From assembly GCF_001561955.1 (NCBI RefSeq), contig NZ_CP014223.1, positions 2,356,001 through 2,420,000 of the forward strand: DNA of 64,000 bases. The letters run 5' to 3'. The DNA comes from Anaerotignum propionicum DSM 1682 (GTDB lineage Bacteria; Bacillota; Clostridia; Lachnospirales; Anaerotignaceae). Shown here piece after piece: positions 43,825-53,117 of the stretch (the first letter of the stretch is position 1; each line of letters begins with the position of its first letter). The notes beneath the pieces were generated by a model. That model was not told the DNA's origin. It did no database searches and worked only from the letters and a program-made list of their open reading frames with translations. The position numbers and the translations under genes are program-made.

Positions 43825-46800
43825 ATGGCATTGCGCTTTATCATCGGCACCGCCGGTACAGGAAAAACCCATCTTTGCATGGATGAAATAATTGATAAAC
43901 AAAAAATGGGTCTAGGACGGCAGATTTATATTGTGCCTGAACAATTTACCTCTCAGGCAGAGCGTGATTTGATTGCACACAGCCCTCAAAATGCCATTCT
44001 CTTGGCTGAGGTTCTAAGCTTTGGCCGTCTAGCTTACCAAACTTTTTCAAAAAACGGTATGAGACAAAAGGCCCCTTTGGGGGACATTGGTAAATCCATG
44101 GCACTGCAGAAGGTTCTTTTGGATGAAAAAGAAAATCTCTCCTTTTTTGGCAACGTAATGAACAAGACAGGTTTTATAGACCAGCTTAGCCTGACGATTT
44201 CTGAATTTTTTCAATACTACATAGAGCCTTGCCAGCTTCTTGAAAAAGCACAAGCAGGAACCCTCACACAAGGCGTAACTGAAAAGCTAACAGACTTAGC
44301 AAAAATTTATGATGCTTATATTAAATTTACAAATAAGGATTACATCTTGGCTGATGAAACCCTTTCTCTTTTGGCAGCACAGCTTTCTGTTGAAAAACCC
44401 TTTCAAGAAACTGAACTATGGCTTGATGGTTTTTATGGCTTTACGCCTCAGGAATATTCTGTAATCGAAAATTTGTTAAAGCTATCAACACAAGTTAACG
44501 TTACACTGCCCATGGACGAAAAAAGTTTTTTTGCTCCATTTTTGCCCCAGTCTGCACCTTTTTACGAACCATATATTACGAAAAATAAATTAATACGCAT
44601 TGCTGAAGAGAACGGTATTCCTTTAGCACCTTCTGTTTTTCTTTGGGAAAATCACAGAGCAGAAACCCAAGCATTAAAATCCTTGGAGAAATACTATTTT
44701 CAAGGTTACCATAAAAAATGCAGTCTGGCAGAGAGCATCTCCATTACCGCTTGCCCCACTAAGCAAGAGGAAATCACTTTTGCAGCAGGAAAAATCATCC
44801 GCCTTGTGCGGCAAAAAGGTCTTCGTTTTAAAGAAATGGCCATTGTAACCAATGCAATGGGTGCATATGAGAAAAGCCTGCGGAGTATTTTGCATGAATA
44901 TGGAATTCCCTGCTTTATAGACAGCCGAAGGGAAATCACTTCCCATCCCCTGATTACTATGGTAACAGCACTGTTGGATTCGTTAATTTACGATTTTCGT
45001 TATGAAAATGTATTTTCTTATTTGAAATCCGGCCTAATTCCATTCTCCTATGAAGAGCAGGACGCCTTGGAAAATTACGTTCTCGCCTACGGAATTAAAG
45101 GCTATAAGTGGCTAAAAGAGAACTGGAAGTATGGTTTGAAAAAAGAAGGAGAAGAAACCATCGCCTATATGAACCTTTTACGGCAAAGGTTTTTGGAACC
45201 ATTTCAACCATTTTTGCAATTAAAAAGAAAAGAGCGGCTCCCTCTTAAGGAATTTATCGCCCTTTTGTTTCAGCATCTGGAGGCTCTTCATGTTGCCGAA
45301 ACACTTGTGACATGGACGGAAGAATCCAGAGAAAATGGTAACCCATCTAAAGCGGAGGAGCATCGACAAATATGGCAGCTTCTGCTACAAGTTCTGGATA
45401 AAGCAACGGAAATTTTGGGAGAAGAACCAATGACCATGGCGGAAGCTGCAAAAGTTTTGTCTGCCGGCCTTCAAAAGTGCACCATGGGAGTCATTCCTCC
45501 CACTACAGACTGCCTTGTGGTAGGAGATATTGAACGTTCTCGCCTGCCGGAAATTAAGTACCTCTTTGTCCTTGGCGTAAATGAAGGTGTCCTACCTTCT
45601 CCCTCCCAACCCCAAGGAATTTTTACGGAGACGGAACGTCAGCTTTTAACAGAAACAGGTATGGAACTGGCAAGCGGCGGAAAGCAAAAGGCCTTTGAAG
45701 AACAGTTTCTAATTTATCGTGGGCTCACACGCCCTTCCCAAGGCTTGTTTTTAACCTTTGCAAACGGTAACACAGAAGGAAAAGCCCTTTTTCCCTCACC
45801 TCTTATTGACCGTCTTTGCAGAATGGACAGCACTTTACAGATTCAATCTTATTCCGTATTTCAAATGGAAGAGATGGTTCCCTCATCGGTGTTTCATCTT
45901 CTGGGTGAAAAAATGCGTAACCACAAAAAAGATATCCCAATGGAACCACTTTGGCAGGATATCTATAGCTTTTTTGCTACCGAACCCATATGGGAAAAGC
46001 GGTTATCCTTACTGCGCAAAGGCTTTATAACAACAAAAAAACAAGAACTTCTCTCTATGAAAACAATCACAAGTTTATATGGTGAAAAAATTTTCTCCAG
46101 CGTATCCCGTTTAGAACGCTTTGCCGCCTGTCCTTTTTCTTACTTTGCGGAATATGGGCTGAAAGCGACAGAGCGAAAGCTTTATCAACTGCACACCCCT
46201 GATTTGGGGTTATTGTTCCATGAGGTGTTGGAGCTGTTCTCCAATAAACTTCAAACAGAGAATATTCCTTGGGCTTCCCTATCTCAAGAAAAAACGGAAG
46301 AAATGATTTATGAAGCAGTTGACCTTGCCGCACCTAAATTGGGAGAAGCAGTTTTAATGGATTCTGCGGCCAATCAATACCTCATCCGCCGTTTAAAACG
46401 CATTTCAGCCCGTGCCGCTTGGACATTGGTACGGCATTTGAAAAACGGAGATTTTGTGCCCTCAGGCTATGAAATCGGCTTTGGCAATCATGAAGCTCTC
46501 CCTCCCATCGTTATTGAATTAGCAGAGGGAAAAGAACTGGTGCTTTCGGGAAAAATTGACCGTGTGGATTTATTGGATGCCCAAGGAAAACGCTATGCAA
46601 AAATCATCGACTATAAATCTGGTTCCAAAGCCTTTAACTTTCAAGATATTTACTACGGCTTACAACTACAGTTGCTGGTTTATTTAGATGCCTATTTAAA
46701 GCATTACGAAAGAACAGAAACGCCAATAAAACCCGGTGGTGTATTTTACTTTAGAATTTCCGACCCTAATTTAGCACTCAATCAAGAGATGCGTGCAGAG

Positions 46801-47211
46801 GAAATTGAAGAAGCCTTATATCAAAAAATGCAAATGTCCGGTTTGATTTTAGAGGATGAAGCAGTCATTCAAGGCCTTGACCATGTTTTTATGGAGGATA
46901 TGAAAGGAAAAAGCTCTGCAATTGTCCCCGTTGGATATACAAAAAAAGGAGACCCATCTTCAACCGCTTATCTAGCTGATGAAGAACAATATAAAAAGCT
47001 CCTTTCCTTTGTTGTCAATCGAGGGAAAGAGCTGGGAAATTCCATACAAAGTGGTGTCATTACCCCTTCTCCTTATCGTAAAAATGATCAAATCCCTTGC
47101 ACTTATTGTCGTTTCAAATCCATTTGTCGTTATGATTATGAAGATGAACCCAAATGGCGCAACTTAAAGAAAATAGCCAAAAAGGATTTTTGGGACATGA
47201 TTGAGGAATAA
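43825..47211 (+). CDS. addB: AddB, helicase-nuclease subunit for double-strand break repair
   Basis: With AddA it resects double-strand breaks for RecA. The 1,128-residue protein has Walker A GTAGTGKTH near residue 8, inactivated helicase-like middle regions, and a C-terminal nuclease with GKIDRVD and IIDYKSG plus the iron-sulfur cysteines (one in RFAACPFSYF, three in CTYCRFKSIC). ATG 43825 follows GGAGG; the frame is open much further upstream over the FMN gene, without meaning. addA normally follows at once but here a terminator and an unrelated gene follow. Confidence 0.94.
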   Translation: MALRFIIGTAGTGKTHLCMDEIIDKQKMGLGRQIYIVPEQFTSQAERDLIAHSPQNAILLAEVLSFGRLAYQTFSKNGMRQKAPLGDIGKSMALQKVLLDEKENLSFFGNVMNKTGFIDQLSLTISEFFQYYIEPCQLLEKAQAGTLTQGVTEKLTDLAKIYDAYIKFTNKDYILADETLSLLAAQLSVEKPFQETELWLDGFYGFTPQEYSVIENLLKLSTQVNVTLPMDEKSFFAPFLPQSAPFYEPYITKNKLIRIAEENGIPLAPSVFLWENHRAETQALKSLEKYYFQGYHKKCSLAESISITACPTKQEEITFAAGKIIRLVRQKGLRFKEMAIVTNAMGAYEKSLRSILHEYGIPCFIDSRREITSHPLITMVTALLDSLIYDFRYENVFSYLKSGLIPFSYEEQDALENYVLAYGIKGYKWLKENWKYGLKKEGEETIAYMNLLRQRFLEPFQPFLQLKRKERLPLKEFIALLFQHLEALHVAETLVTWTEESRENGNPSKAEEHRQIWQLLLQVLDKATEILGEEPMTMAEAAKVLSAGLQKCTMGVIPPTTDCLVVGDIERSRLPEIKYLFVLGVNEGVLPSPSQPQGIFTETERQLLTETGMELASGGKQKAFEEQFLIYRGLTRPSQGLFLTFANGNTEGKALFPSPLIDRLCRMDSTLQIQSYSVFQMEEMVPSSVFHLLGEKMRNHKKDIPMEPLWQDIYSFFATEPIWEKRLSLLRKGFITTKKQELLSMKTITSLYGEKIFSSVSRLERFAACPFSYFAEYGLKATERKLYQLHTPDLGLLFHEVLELFSNKLQTENIPWASLSQEKTEEMIYEAVDLAAPKLGEAVLMDSAANQYLIRRLKRISARAAWTLVRHLKNGDFVPSGYEIGFGNHEALPPIVIELAEGKELVLSGKIDRVDLLDAQGKRYAKIIDYKSGSKAFNFQDIYYGLQLQLLVYLDAYLKHYERTETPIKPGGVFYFRISDPNLALNQEMRAEEIEEALYQKMQMSGLILEDEAVIQGLDHVFMEDMKGKSSAIVPVGYTKKGDPSSTAYLADEEQYKKLLSFVVNRGKELGNSIQSGVITPSPYRKNDQIPCTYCRFKSICRYDYEDEPKWRNLKKIAKKDFWDMIEE

Positions 47212-47243
47212 AGAAATCGTCCTTTCCTACTTTCAAACACATG

Positions 47244-47290
47244 AAAAAAGGCTGTTTCCAGAGAAATTTAATCTCTGAATCAGCCTTTTA
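47244..47290. terminator. addB terminator
   Basis: AAAAAGGCTG-TTTC-CAGAGA pairs with TCTCTG-AAT-CAGCCTTTT, then a T-rich stretch. It lies between convergent genes and can act for both. Confidence 0.85.
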
Positions 47291-47403
47291 CTCTTTTTGT
47301 TGATGATTACTTCAGCTTTGGCATTTCATAATTTCTGCATCTGCATACTGGAAATCTGAAATACCCAATTTTATAAATAGTTTATTTATTGATTTCTATC
47401 ATT

Positions 47404-49149
47404 CTATTCTCTATTCTCAATGCCCTCAAACTGCATGTAATAATAACGAGCATATATCCCATCTTTTTTCAAGAGCACCTCGTGCTTTCCTCTCTCCGCT
47501 ATTCCCTCATCCGTCAAAACCACGATTTCGTCAGCATTGCGAATGGTGCTGAGTCTGTGGGCAATCACGATTGTAGTTCTATTTTCTGAAAGTCTCTCCA
47601 AAGACTCCTGAATATATTTTTCGCTCTCATTATCTAGGGCCGAGGTAGCTTCATCAAGAATCAAAATTTTCGGATTTTTCAAAAACACACGAGCAATGGC
47701 AATTCTTTGCTTTTGTCCTCCCGAAAGGCGAGTGCCCCTCTCTCCCACAAAAGTGTCATAACCCTCAGGAAGAGAGAGAATAAACTCATGAATATTGGCA
47801 TTTTTAGCAGCCTCATGTATTTCTTTTTCCGTTGCGTTTAATCTGCCATAGGCAATATTATCCCGAATGTTACCGGAGAAAATATAAACATCCTGCTGTA
47901 CAATGCCAATGGCAGAACGCAGAGATTCTAATGTCAATGAGCGAATGTCCTTCCCATCAATCAGCACGGCTCCCTCCGTGACTTCATAAAAACGGGGTAA
48001 AAGGGAACAAAAAGTGGTTTTTCCACCCCCTGATGGACCTACCAAAGCCATGGTTTCTCCGGCTTTGATTTCCACACTCATATGATTCAGAACACTCACA
48101 GAGTCGTCATAGCTAAAAGAGACATCCCGATATTCTATATCTCCCTTTACCTCAACCAACTCAGTCGCATTCATAGCATCAACAATTTCCGCCTCTGTAT
48201 CAAGAACCTCCACAAAACGTCGAAATCCTGCATAGCCTTTCTGGAATTGTTCAGTAAAATTTAGCAAAAGCTCTATAGGGTTCATATAAATATTGACATA
48301 CAAAACATAAAGAGCAAGATCGGTAGCAACAAGCTCATCCTTTGCAATTAATAATCCACCCACCACAATAATAATGGTATAGAAAAGGCCTTGAAAAAAG
48401 GAATTCCCCGCCATATAACCACCCATGGTACGATAGCTTCTATTTTTGGATTCCAAAAAGGTTTGGTTGCTTTCTTGAAATCTCTCATTTTCATATGCCT
48501 CATTTACAAAGGATTTCACCACACGAATGCCAGAAAGACTGTCCTGCACACGGGAATTGACCCCTGAAATCTTCAATCTATTATCCATAAAAATGGCACG
48601 CATCTTTTTATTTCTAACGTAAGAAAAAAGAATCATGACTATGGTCACACCAATTAAAATCAACGTTAGCTTAACATTCAATAAAAACAAAATGATAAAA
48701 GAGCCAGCTATCTTTAGCATTGACATAAAAATATTCTCCGGCCCATGGTGAGCAAGCTCGGATATATCAAAAAGATCGGATACAATGCGAGACATCATAT
48801 CCCCCGTGTTGTTTTTATCATAATAGGAAAAACTCAGTTTCTGTAAATGAGAAAACAAATCCTGCCGCATATCACTTTCCATTCTGGCACCCATTATGTG
48901 CCCCCAAGAAGTAATAAAGTACTGGGCAAAATAACGCACCACATACATCACCAGCAAAAGAACGCCTACATAGCCAATGATTTTTATGATATTTTCTCCG
49001 TCTCCCAGAAAAACCCCTCGATTCAGAATATTTAGAATCAACGGGAAAGATAAATCAATGGCTGATACAATTAATGCACAAAATAAATCCATATAAAATA
49101 AAAAGCGATATGGCCTATAATATTTACTGAATTTTTGAAAAAGCTCCAT
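47404..49149 (-). CDS. ABC exporter, fused membrane and ATPase domains
   Basis: A 581-residue half-transporter that works as a dimer (MsbA/BmrA/LmrA type), probably exporting lipids or drugs. It has six membrane segments in the first 310 residues (IDLSFPLILNILNRG region onward) and an ATPase with Walker A GPSGGGKTT, Q-loop, signature LSGGQKQR, Walker B ILILDEATSALD and the switch His (IVIAHRLS). The single gene lies between convergent addB and the divergent His-tail operon. A TATAAT on the minus strand near 49257-49262 may be its -10. AAAGGAG precedes the ATG. Confidence 0.92.
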   Translation of the reverse strand: MELFQKFSKYYRPYRFLFYMDLFCALIVSAIDLSFPLILNILNRGVFLGDGENIIKIIGYVGVLLLVMYVVRYFAQYFITSWGHIMGARMESDMRQDLFSHLQKLSFSYYDKNNTGDMMSRIVSDLFDISELAHHGPENIFMSMLKIAGSFIILFLLNVKLTLILIGVTIVMILFSYVRNKKMRAIFMDNRLKISGVNSRVQDSLSGIRVVKSFVNEAYENERFQESNQTFLESKNRSYRTMGGYMAGNSFFQGLFYTIIIVVGGLLIAKDELVATDLALYVLYVNIYMNPIELLLNFTEQFQKGYAGFRRFVEVLDTEAEIVDAMNATELVEVKGDIEYRDVSFSYDDSVSVLNHMSVEIKAGETMALVGPSGGGKTTFCSLLPRFYEVTEGAVLIDGKDIRSLTLESLRSAIGIVQQDVYIFSGNIRDNIAYGRLNATEKEIHEAAKNANIHEFILSLPEGYDTFVGERGTRLSGGQKQRIAIARVFLKNPKILILDEATSALDNESEKYIQESLERLSENRTTIVIAHRLSTIRNADEIVVLTDEGIAERGKHEVLLKKDGIYARYYYMQFEGIENRE

Positions 49150-49518
49150 AATGTTCTCCTTTGTAAGTACTCGTGTATCATATCTCTAGTTTTCTAATAT
49201 AATTGTTACTCTGCATGTATTTAAATAGCATAGTACATCTCTTATATTTGTTTCATTATAACAGCATCACCAAAATTTTACACCTTTTTTCCTTCCTACT
49301 TTTTATTTCAAAAAATCTATTACAAAGAAATTACTTTTTGAGCCTTTTCTCCCCACTGGTTGATATTTGAAAAAAACTTATTTTCATGCTATAAATGACT
49401 GTTTTTGGCACAATACGCTTCACTTGAATAAAAAGTTTCGTTGTACTTTTTACTAAAACCCTATATAATAGATGGGAAACTTATTATAAGATTTTGAATT
49501 CAGAAAGGAGATCTTCTT
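49150..49518. other. Divergent control region, ABC exporter / His-tail operon
   Basis: AT-rich. It contains a near-consensus plus-strand promoter at 49441-49469 and a minus-strand TATAAT near 49257-49262. No gene, operator palindrome or riboswitch is recognised. Confidence 0.5.
49441..49469 (+). promoter_or_regulatory. Promoter of the His-tail protein and gloA operon
   Basis: TTGTAC (49441-49446), 17-base spacer, TATAAT (49464-49469), 49 bases before the start codon. Confidence 0.8.
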
Positions 49519-51162
49519 TTGTCAAATCATGCATCAGAGGAACAAATCAAAACACTTTCGGCGGAATATATTTACCAGCAAGCAATTGGCAGTCTGTTGC
49601 TGCTTTTAATAAGCGCAATGGAAGAAGAGGAACAGCCCCCGCTACCTTACCAAATCCCTCAAGATATTGCTGAAATCAGAAAAGAAATCCGCGGCTATCT
49701 TTTAAATTTAGAAGACATATTAGATGGACTTACTGAAGGGCGTATTGCGGTTTTAGAAAACTGTATTTCTCTTAAAAAAAGGCTTCTCTCCATCTATGAA
49801 ACTGTATATAGTTATTTTTCTCAGTGGAACATTATTTCCACAACCATAAATGATCAAATCGCTCTGAGAAAATATATTGAAGACAAGGTTACTGAAAAAC
49901 AGGTGGAATGGTCTTTATTTTTTGCAGACTGTCATGCTTTTATGGAAAGTGCAGATCATACATTGGCACAAAAAAGCTACATGAGTCAGTTATTAAAGTG
50001 TATTCCCCTTTTCATTACCAGGGACAAGTTCTATACAGAAGTGAAGGAATGCCTAAATGCCGCCTTCACTGAGGAAAGCAAAGAATTTATTGAAATGTCC
50101 TTAAAAACCTTCGAGGGTTTTTGCTGCCCTGAAACAAATCCTCTTTACGGAAAATATTTCCCTGAAATTGCCGAGACCTTAGGCACAAAGCGTATGATTT
50201 TGCCCCATAAAATGGAAGATGAAGTTCTGGGCGAAGCCTATGGTGATCTAAATGAATTATTCGAAGTTTTGGAAGAAATAGAAGAATATTTTTCTTGTAT
50301 TCTTCATGATATTAATTCCTGCATTCTTTTGCTGTATCTTAGCTATTCCTTTACCGAATTAACCCAAAGAGATGCAGCCTATGGGGATTTATACCACGCT
50401 GTGTGTGAGTTTTTAGGCGGAGAATGGAATGCGACGGAAAAAGCCGCTTATTTAGACACATTAAACGAACAACTGGAAAAAGCTGTAGAGCCAGTCATTG
50501 ATAAAGCAAATGAAATCGGTCGGCAAGAGTATGAACTTCTAGAAAAAATCGGCTCATTTGAAGGCTTTCATGAGGACACAAAGAAAGTTCTTATGACCGA
50601 AGAGTTTATAAGAGAATGCTTCTTTGGCGGTCTTAATGACGAATTATTCCGCTTCGACCTTCCAAATGGCTTGCCTCCCGCTACACAAGAAGAAAAGAAC
50701 AGCTTGTTTGATGCTTTTGTCGAAAACACAAGAAATAGCTTCGATACGCTGCCTGTACAAACAAGGAAAATTGCTATGCAAACCCTAATGGGAGCATTGC
50801 CACCTGTTTGCACAGTTCAGGATATTATGCAACGCATTATGGATGCAATTGATAATGTTTCCACCGAGGAACAAAGGGTTTTAATTGTAGATAAGGTGGG
50901 TATGGTTTTTGCCGATAATGGTTATCAGTCCATTACAAATCAGGAAGAGAACCATCATCACAGTCATGAACATACGCATGATTGCGACTGCGGACATGAC
51001 CATGGCCTTCATCATGAGCACAAGCACGATTGCAACTGTGGACATGACCACGACCATCATGAGCACAAGCACGACTGCAACTGTGGACATGACCACGACC
51101 ATCATCATGCACACAAGCACGACTGCAACTGTGAACACGACCATGACCACAAGCATCACTAA
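49519..51162 (+). CDS. Large helical protein with a His/Cys/Asp-rich metal-binding-type tail
   Basis: I do not recognise the family. The 547-residue protein is acidic and almost wholly helical up to about residue 475, with no signal peptide or clear membrane segment, so probably cytoplasmic. The last 69 residues (479-547) hold 30 His and 8 Cys in four repeats of the form HKHDCNCGHDHDHH, which should bind several Ni, Zn, Cu or Co ions. Tails like this occur on metal chaperones and stores such as HypB, SlyD and CooJ. TTG 49519 is the start, with AAAGGAG eight bases upstream. The gene is 27 bases before a metal-dependent glyoxalase and shares its promoter and terminator, hinting at metal supply or storage. 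Confidence 0.8.
   Translation: MSNHASEEQIKTLSAEYIYQQAIGSLLLLLISAMEEEEQPPLPYQIPQDIAEIRKEIRGYLLNLEDILDGLTEGRIAVLENCISLKKRLLSIYETVYSYFSQWNIISTTINDQIALRKYIEDKVTEKQVEWSLFFADCHAFMESADHTLAQKSYMSQLLKCIPLFITRDKFYTEVKECLNAAFTEESKEFIEMSLKTFEGFCCPETNPLYGKYFPEIAETLGTKRMILPHKMEDEVLGEAYGDLNELFEVLEEIEEYFSCILHDINSCILLLYLSYSFTELTQRDAAYGDLYHAVCEFLGGEWNATEKAAYLDTLNEQLEKAVEPVIDKANEIGRQEYELLEKIGSFEGFHEDTKKVLMTEEFIRECFFGGLNDELFRFDLPNGLPPATQEEKNSLFDAFVENTRNSFDTLPVQTRKIAMQTLMGALPPVCTVQDIMQRIMDAIDNVSTEEQRVLIVDKVGMVFADNGYQSITNQEENHHHSHEHTHDCDCGHDHGLHHEHKHDCNCGHDHDHHEHKHDCNCGHDHDHHHAHKHDCNCEHDHDHKHH
50971..51159 (+). repeat. Four tandem repeats coding the metal-binding tail
   Basis: Four in-frame units of 45-48 bases, each coding one CxC motif flanked by His-Asp pairs. 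Units 2-4 are nearly identical at the DNA level (for example GACTGCAACTGTGGACATGA), so the copy number could change by slippage or unequal exchange. Confidence 0.85.
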
Positions 51163-51189
51163 AAACACAAAAGATAAAGGAGGCAGAAT

Positions 51190-51555
51190 ATGTTCACATT
51201 TAATCATTATAATTTTAATGTCATAGACCTGGAAAAAAGTATGGATTTTTATGAGAAAGCCCTTGGACTAAAAGAGGTTCGTAGATTAGAATCTCCCGAT
51301 GGCAGTTGGAAACTGGTTTATCTTGGAGATGGAGTAACAGATTTTAATTTGGAATTGACATGGTTAAAAGAGAGAACTGCACCCTATAGCTTAGGTGAAA
51401 ACGAATTTCATCTCGCCTTTGAAACAGAGGATTTTGACGAAGCCCACAAAAAGCATGAAGAATTAGGCTGTATCTGCTTCGAAAACCCAGAAATGGGAAT
51501 TTATTTTATCAGTGATCCCGATCATTATTGGATCGAAATCATTCCAAAGGGATAA
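51190..51555 (+). CDS. gloA: Glyoxalase I (lactoylglutathione lyase-type VOC protein)
   Basis: A 121-residue vicinal-oxygen-chelate protein. It has two beta-alpha-beta-beta-beta modules and the four metal ligands expected of glyoxalase I: His5 (FNHYNFNV), a Glu in LELTWL, His in EFHLAFE and Glu in YWIEIIP. It converts the hemithioacetal of methylglyoxal, using Ni or Zn; clostridia often lack glutathione, so another thiol may serve. AAAGGAGG lies upstream. It is second in an operon with the His-tail protein. Confidence 0.85.
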   Translation: MFTFNHYNFNVIDLEKSMDFYEKALGLKEVRRLESPDGSWKLVYLGDGVTDFNLELTWLKERTAPYSLGENEFHLAFETEDFDEAHKKHEELGCICFENPEMGIYFISDPDHYWIEIIPKG

Positions 51556-51564
51556 CAAAACAAA

Positions 51565-51606
51565 AAAGCAGGAATTAAAGGGAAAATCCCAATAATTTCT
51601 GCTTTC
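51565..51606 (+). terminator. gloA terminator
   Basis: AAAGCAGGAATTAAAGGGA pairs with TCCCAATAATTTCTGCTTT (two internal mismatches), then a T-rich run. It separates the host operon from the prophage. Confidence 0.9.
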
Positions 51607-51712
51607 TATTTTTTATAATTTAATAAAAAATTCTAGTAAAATCCCGTCTAACAGCTTTCTCCTAATTTTAAGGAAAACAGCCATGCCGACAGCTTCCATT
51701 TACAAAGTGTGC

Positions 51713-52333
51713 TTATTTTTTTTGAAGCACAGGAGTTTTACCTTTACTACTTACCGCGTAACCCAAAGCATCTCCCAGATCTCGTATTTTAACATAATTG
51801 GTTCCGTTCTTAAAAATCAGGTCTACAACAATTTCTTTTCCATCTACAATTATCTTCTCTCTGGTTACCACTTCATCATCCTCCTTGTCATAGTTAATAT
51901 ACTCCATCAATAACCAATGGGTAAAGCTATTCTGGCTCAGCGGTACTTCCCGCACACCATATGCCGAACCATCCGCAGCAATATAGTATGGAACATTACC
52001 TACCAGACCCGTATAAATTCCCACGTGCCCACTTTTCCAGACCAAGGCACCAATGGGTGCATTTTTTATTGTGCCAATTGGCTCTTTGCGAACTGCTTTT
52101 TCAAACAGCTGAGCTGAACTTAAAACGATACCTGTAGCCCATGAAATCAAGCCTGAACAATCCACACAAACCTTGCCAACCTTCTTCTCATCACTATTCC
52201 ATACAAGCTTCACGCCGAATAGCCCCTGCAAATAATTAAAATTGGCCTGAGACATAACTGTCCCCTTCATTCCGTATACATAAGGTGTTCCAAGCTTTGA
52301 GCGTGCAAAAGCCACTAACTGTTCCCCAGTCAT
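51713..52333 (-). CDS. Phage endolysin, NlpC/P60 peptidase
   Basis: Cuts peptidoglycan stem peptides to lyse the cell. The 206-residue protein has an NlpC/P60 domain with the catalytic Cys in VDCSGLISWA (about residue 59) and His in SGHVGIYTG, followed by a C-terminal segment (about 155-206, KEIVVDLIFKNGTNYVKIRD) resembling the copper-amine-oxidase-N-like domain used for wall binding. There is no signal peptide, as expected with a holin. Its start overlaps the holin stop by four bases. Confidence 0.88.
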   Translation of the reverse strand: MTGEQLVAFARSKLGTPYVYGMKGTVMSQANFNYLQGLFGVKLVWNSDEKKVGKVCVDCSGLISWATGIVLSSAQLFEKAVRKEPIGTIKNAPIGALVWKSGHVGIYTGLVGNVPYYIAADGSAYGVREVPLSQNSFTHWLLMEYINYDKEDDEVVTREKIIVDGKEIVVDLIFKNGTNYVKIRDLGDALGYAVSSKGKTPVLQKK

Positions 52334-52683
52334 TTATCTTCCCCCTTTACAACCTCTCTAATTGCCTTATTTTGTGTCAACAGCGTTCTCATCTCTTCTA
52401 ACGCTGCATCTACCCATGCAGAAAACATTTCAAAAGTAACTACCTTGGCTGCTGCTGGAAATCTCGAAATAAATAAATCCCATACATATCTAAGCTTCAG
52501 TTGCCCTGTTCCACCACCCAATTCTTTTTCTGCTTCTATACAGGCATATAGCAACCATTCTTTGATTGTATTGATTTGTTCCTGTGTAGGTTTTTTTGCA
52601 AAATTATAAATAAAAACACCAACACAGCATAATCCAGCCACCAACACTACAATTAAAAACCAATTTTCAATAAACCAGTTCAT
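52330..52683 (-). CDS. Phage holin, LLH type
   Basis: A 117-residue protein with one N-terminal membrane segment (about 9-28) and a helical cytoplasmic part with the family pattern WLLYACIEAEKELGGGTGQLK and VWDLFISRFP. It matches the phage_holin_6/LLH group, which forms the pores that let the endolysin out. It is coupled to the endolysin gene by a four-base overlap. Confidence 0.85.
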   Translation of the reverse strand: MNWFIENWFLIVVLVAGLCCVGVFIYNFAKKPTQEQINTIKEWLLYACIEAEKELGGGTGQLKLRYVWDLFISRFPAAAKVVTFEMFSAWVDAALEEMRTLLTQNKAIREVVKGEDK

Positions 52684-52806
52684 AACGCTCCCCCATTCAT
52701 AATTTCAGATATAGTTATCACTTAAAATATGTGAAGCACACGCAACCTACAAAACGATATCAATCGCAATTCATTTCATTACTTATCAGAAAGTATCTCT
52801 ATTACC

Positions 52807-53106
52807 TTATGGTAGTTGTCCACCACTCAAAAGATAGCCCACCACCGCACCTACCACAATTGTGATGACACGCTCAACCACACTTTCCCACCGTTTGACC
52901 GGTTTTTCGGCTAATATCTTAACATCCGCTTTTATTTCTCGTACATCTTCTTTAATATATTCTTGCTCTTTTTGCATCACAGAAAAAGCATTTGTAAGCT
53001 GCTCTAGATTCCCCTGACGTTCTTCTAATTTGTCCAGTCTGTCTTTGTTACTTTTGCTTCTTTGATCAACCTCAACTAATTTTTCCGAAACTTCATCCTG
53101 ATTCAT
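52807..53106 (-). CDS. XhlA-like holin-associated protein
   Basis: A 99-residue protein with a long charged coiled coil (about 1-65) and one C-terminal membrane segment (about 78-95, VITIVVGAVVGYLLSGG). The layout is that of XhlA/haemolysin proteins of PBSX-type lysis modules, which help the holin. It lies between the tail gene tal and the holin gene; 120 bases without a gene follow. Confidence 0.8.
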   Translation of the reverse strand: MNQDEVSEKLVEVDQRSKSNKDRLDKLEERQGNLEQLTNAFSVMQKEQEYIKEDVREIKADVKILAEKPVKRWESVVERVITIVVGAVVGYLLSGGQLP

Positions 53107-53117
53107 CTTTTCACCTC

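Noticed and set aside
50881..51207. Long hydrophobic Val/Met-rich frame on the minus strand
   Set aside because: It is the complement of the His/Asp-rich repeat tail; GAC and CAC/CAT codons read backwards give Val and Met. No SD.
51613..51712. Search for a prophage attachment site next to the endolysin
   Set aside because: No tRNA, integrase or convincing direct repeat is visible; the other prophage end is outside the window.
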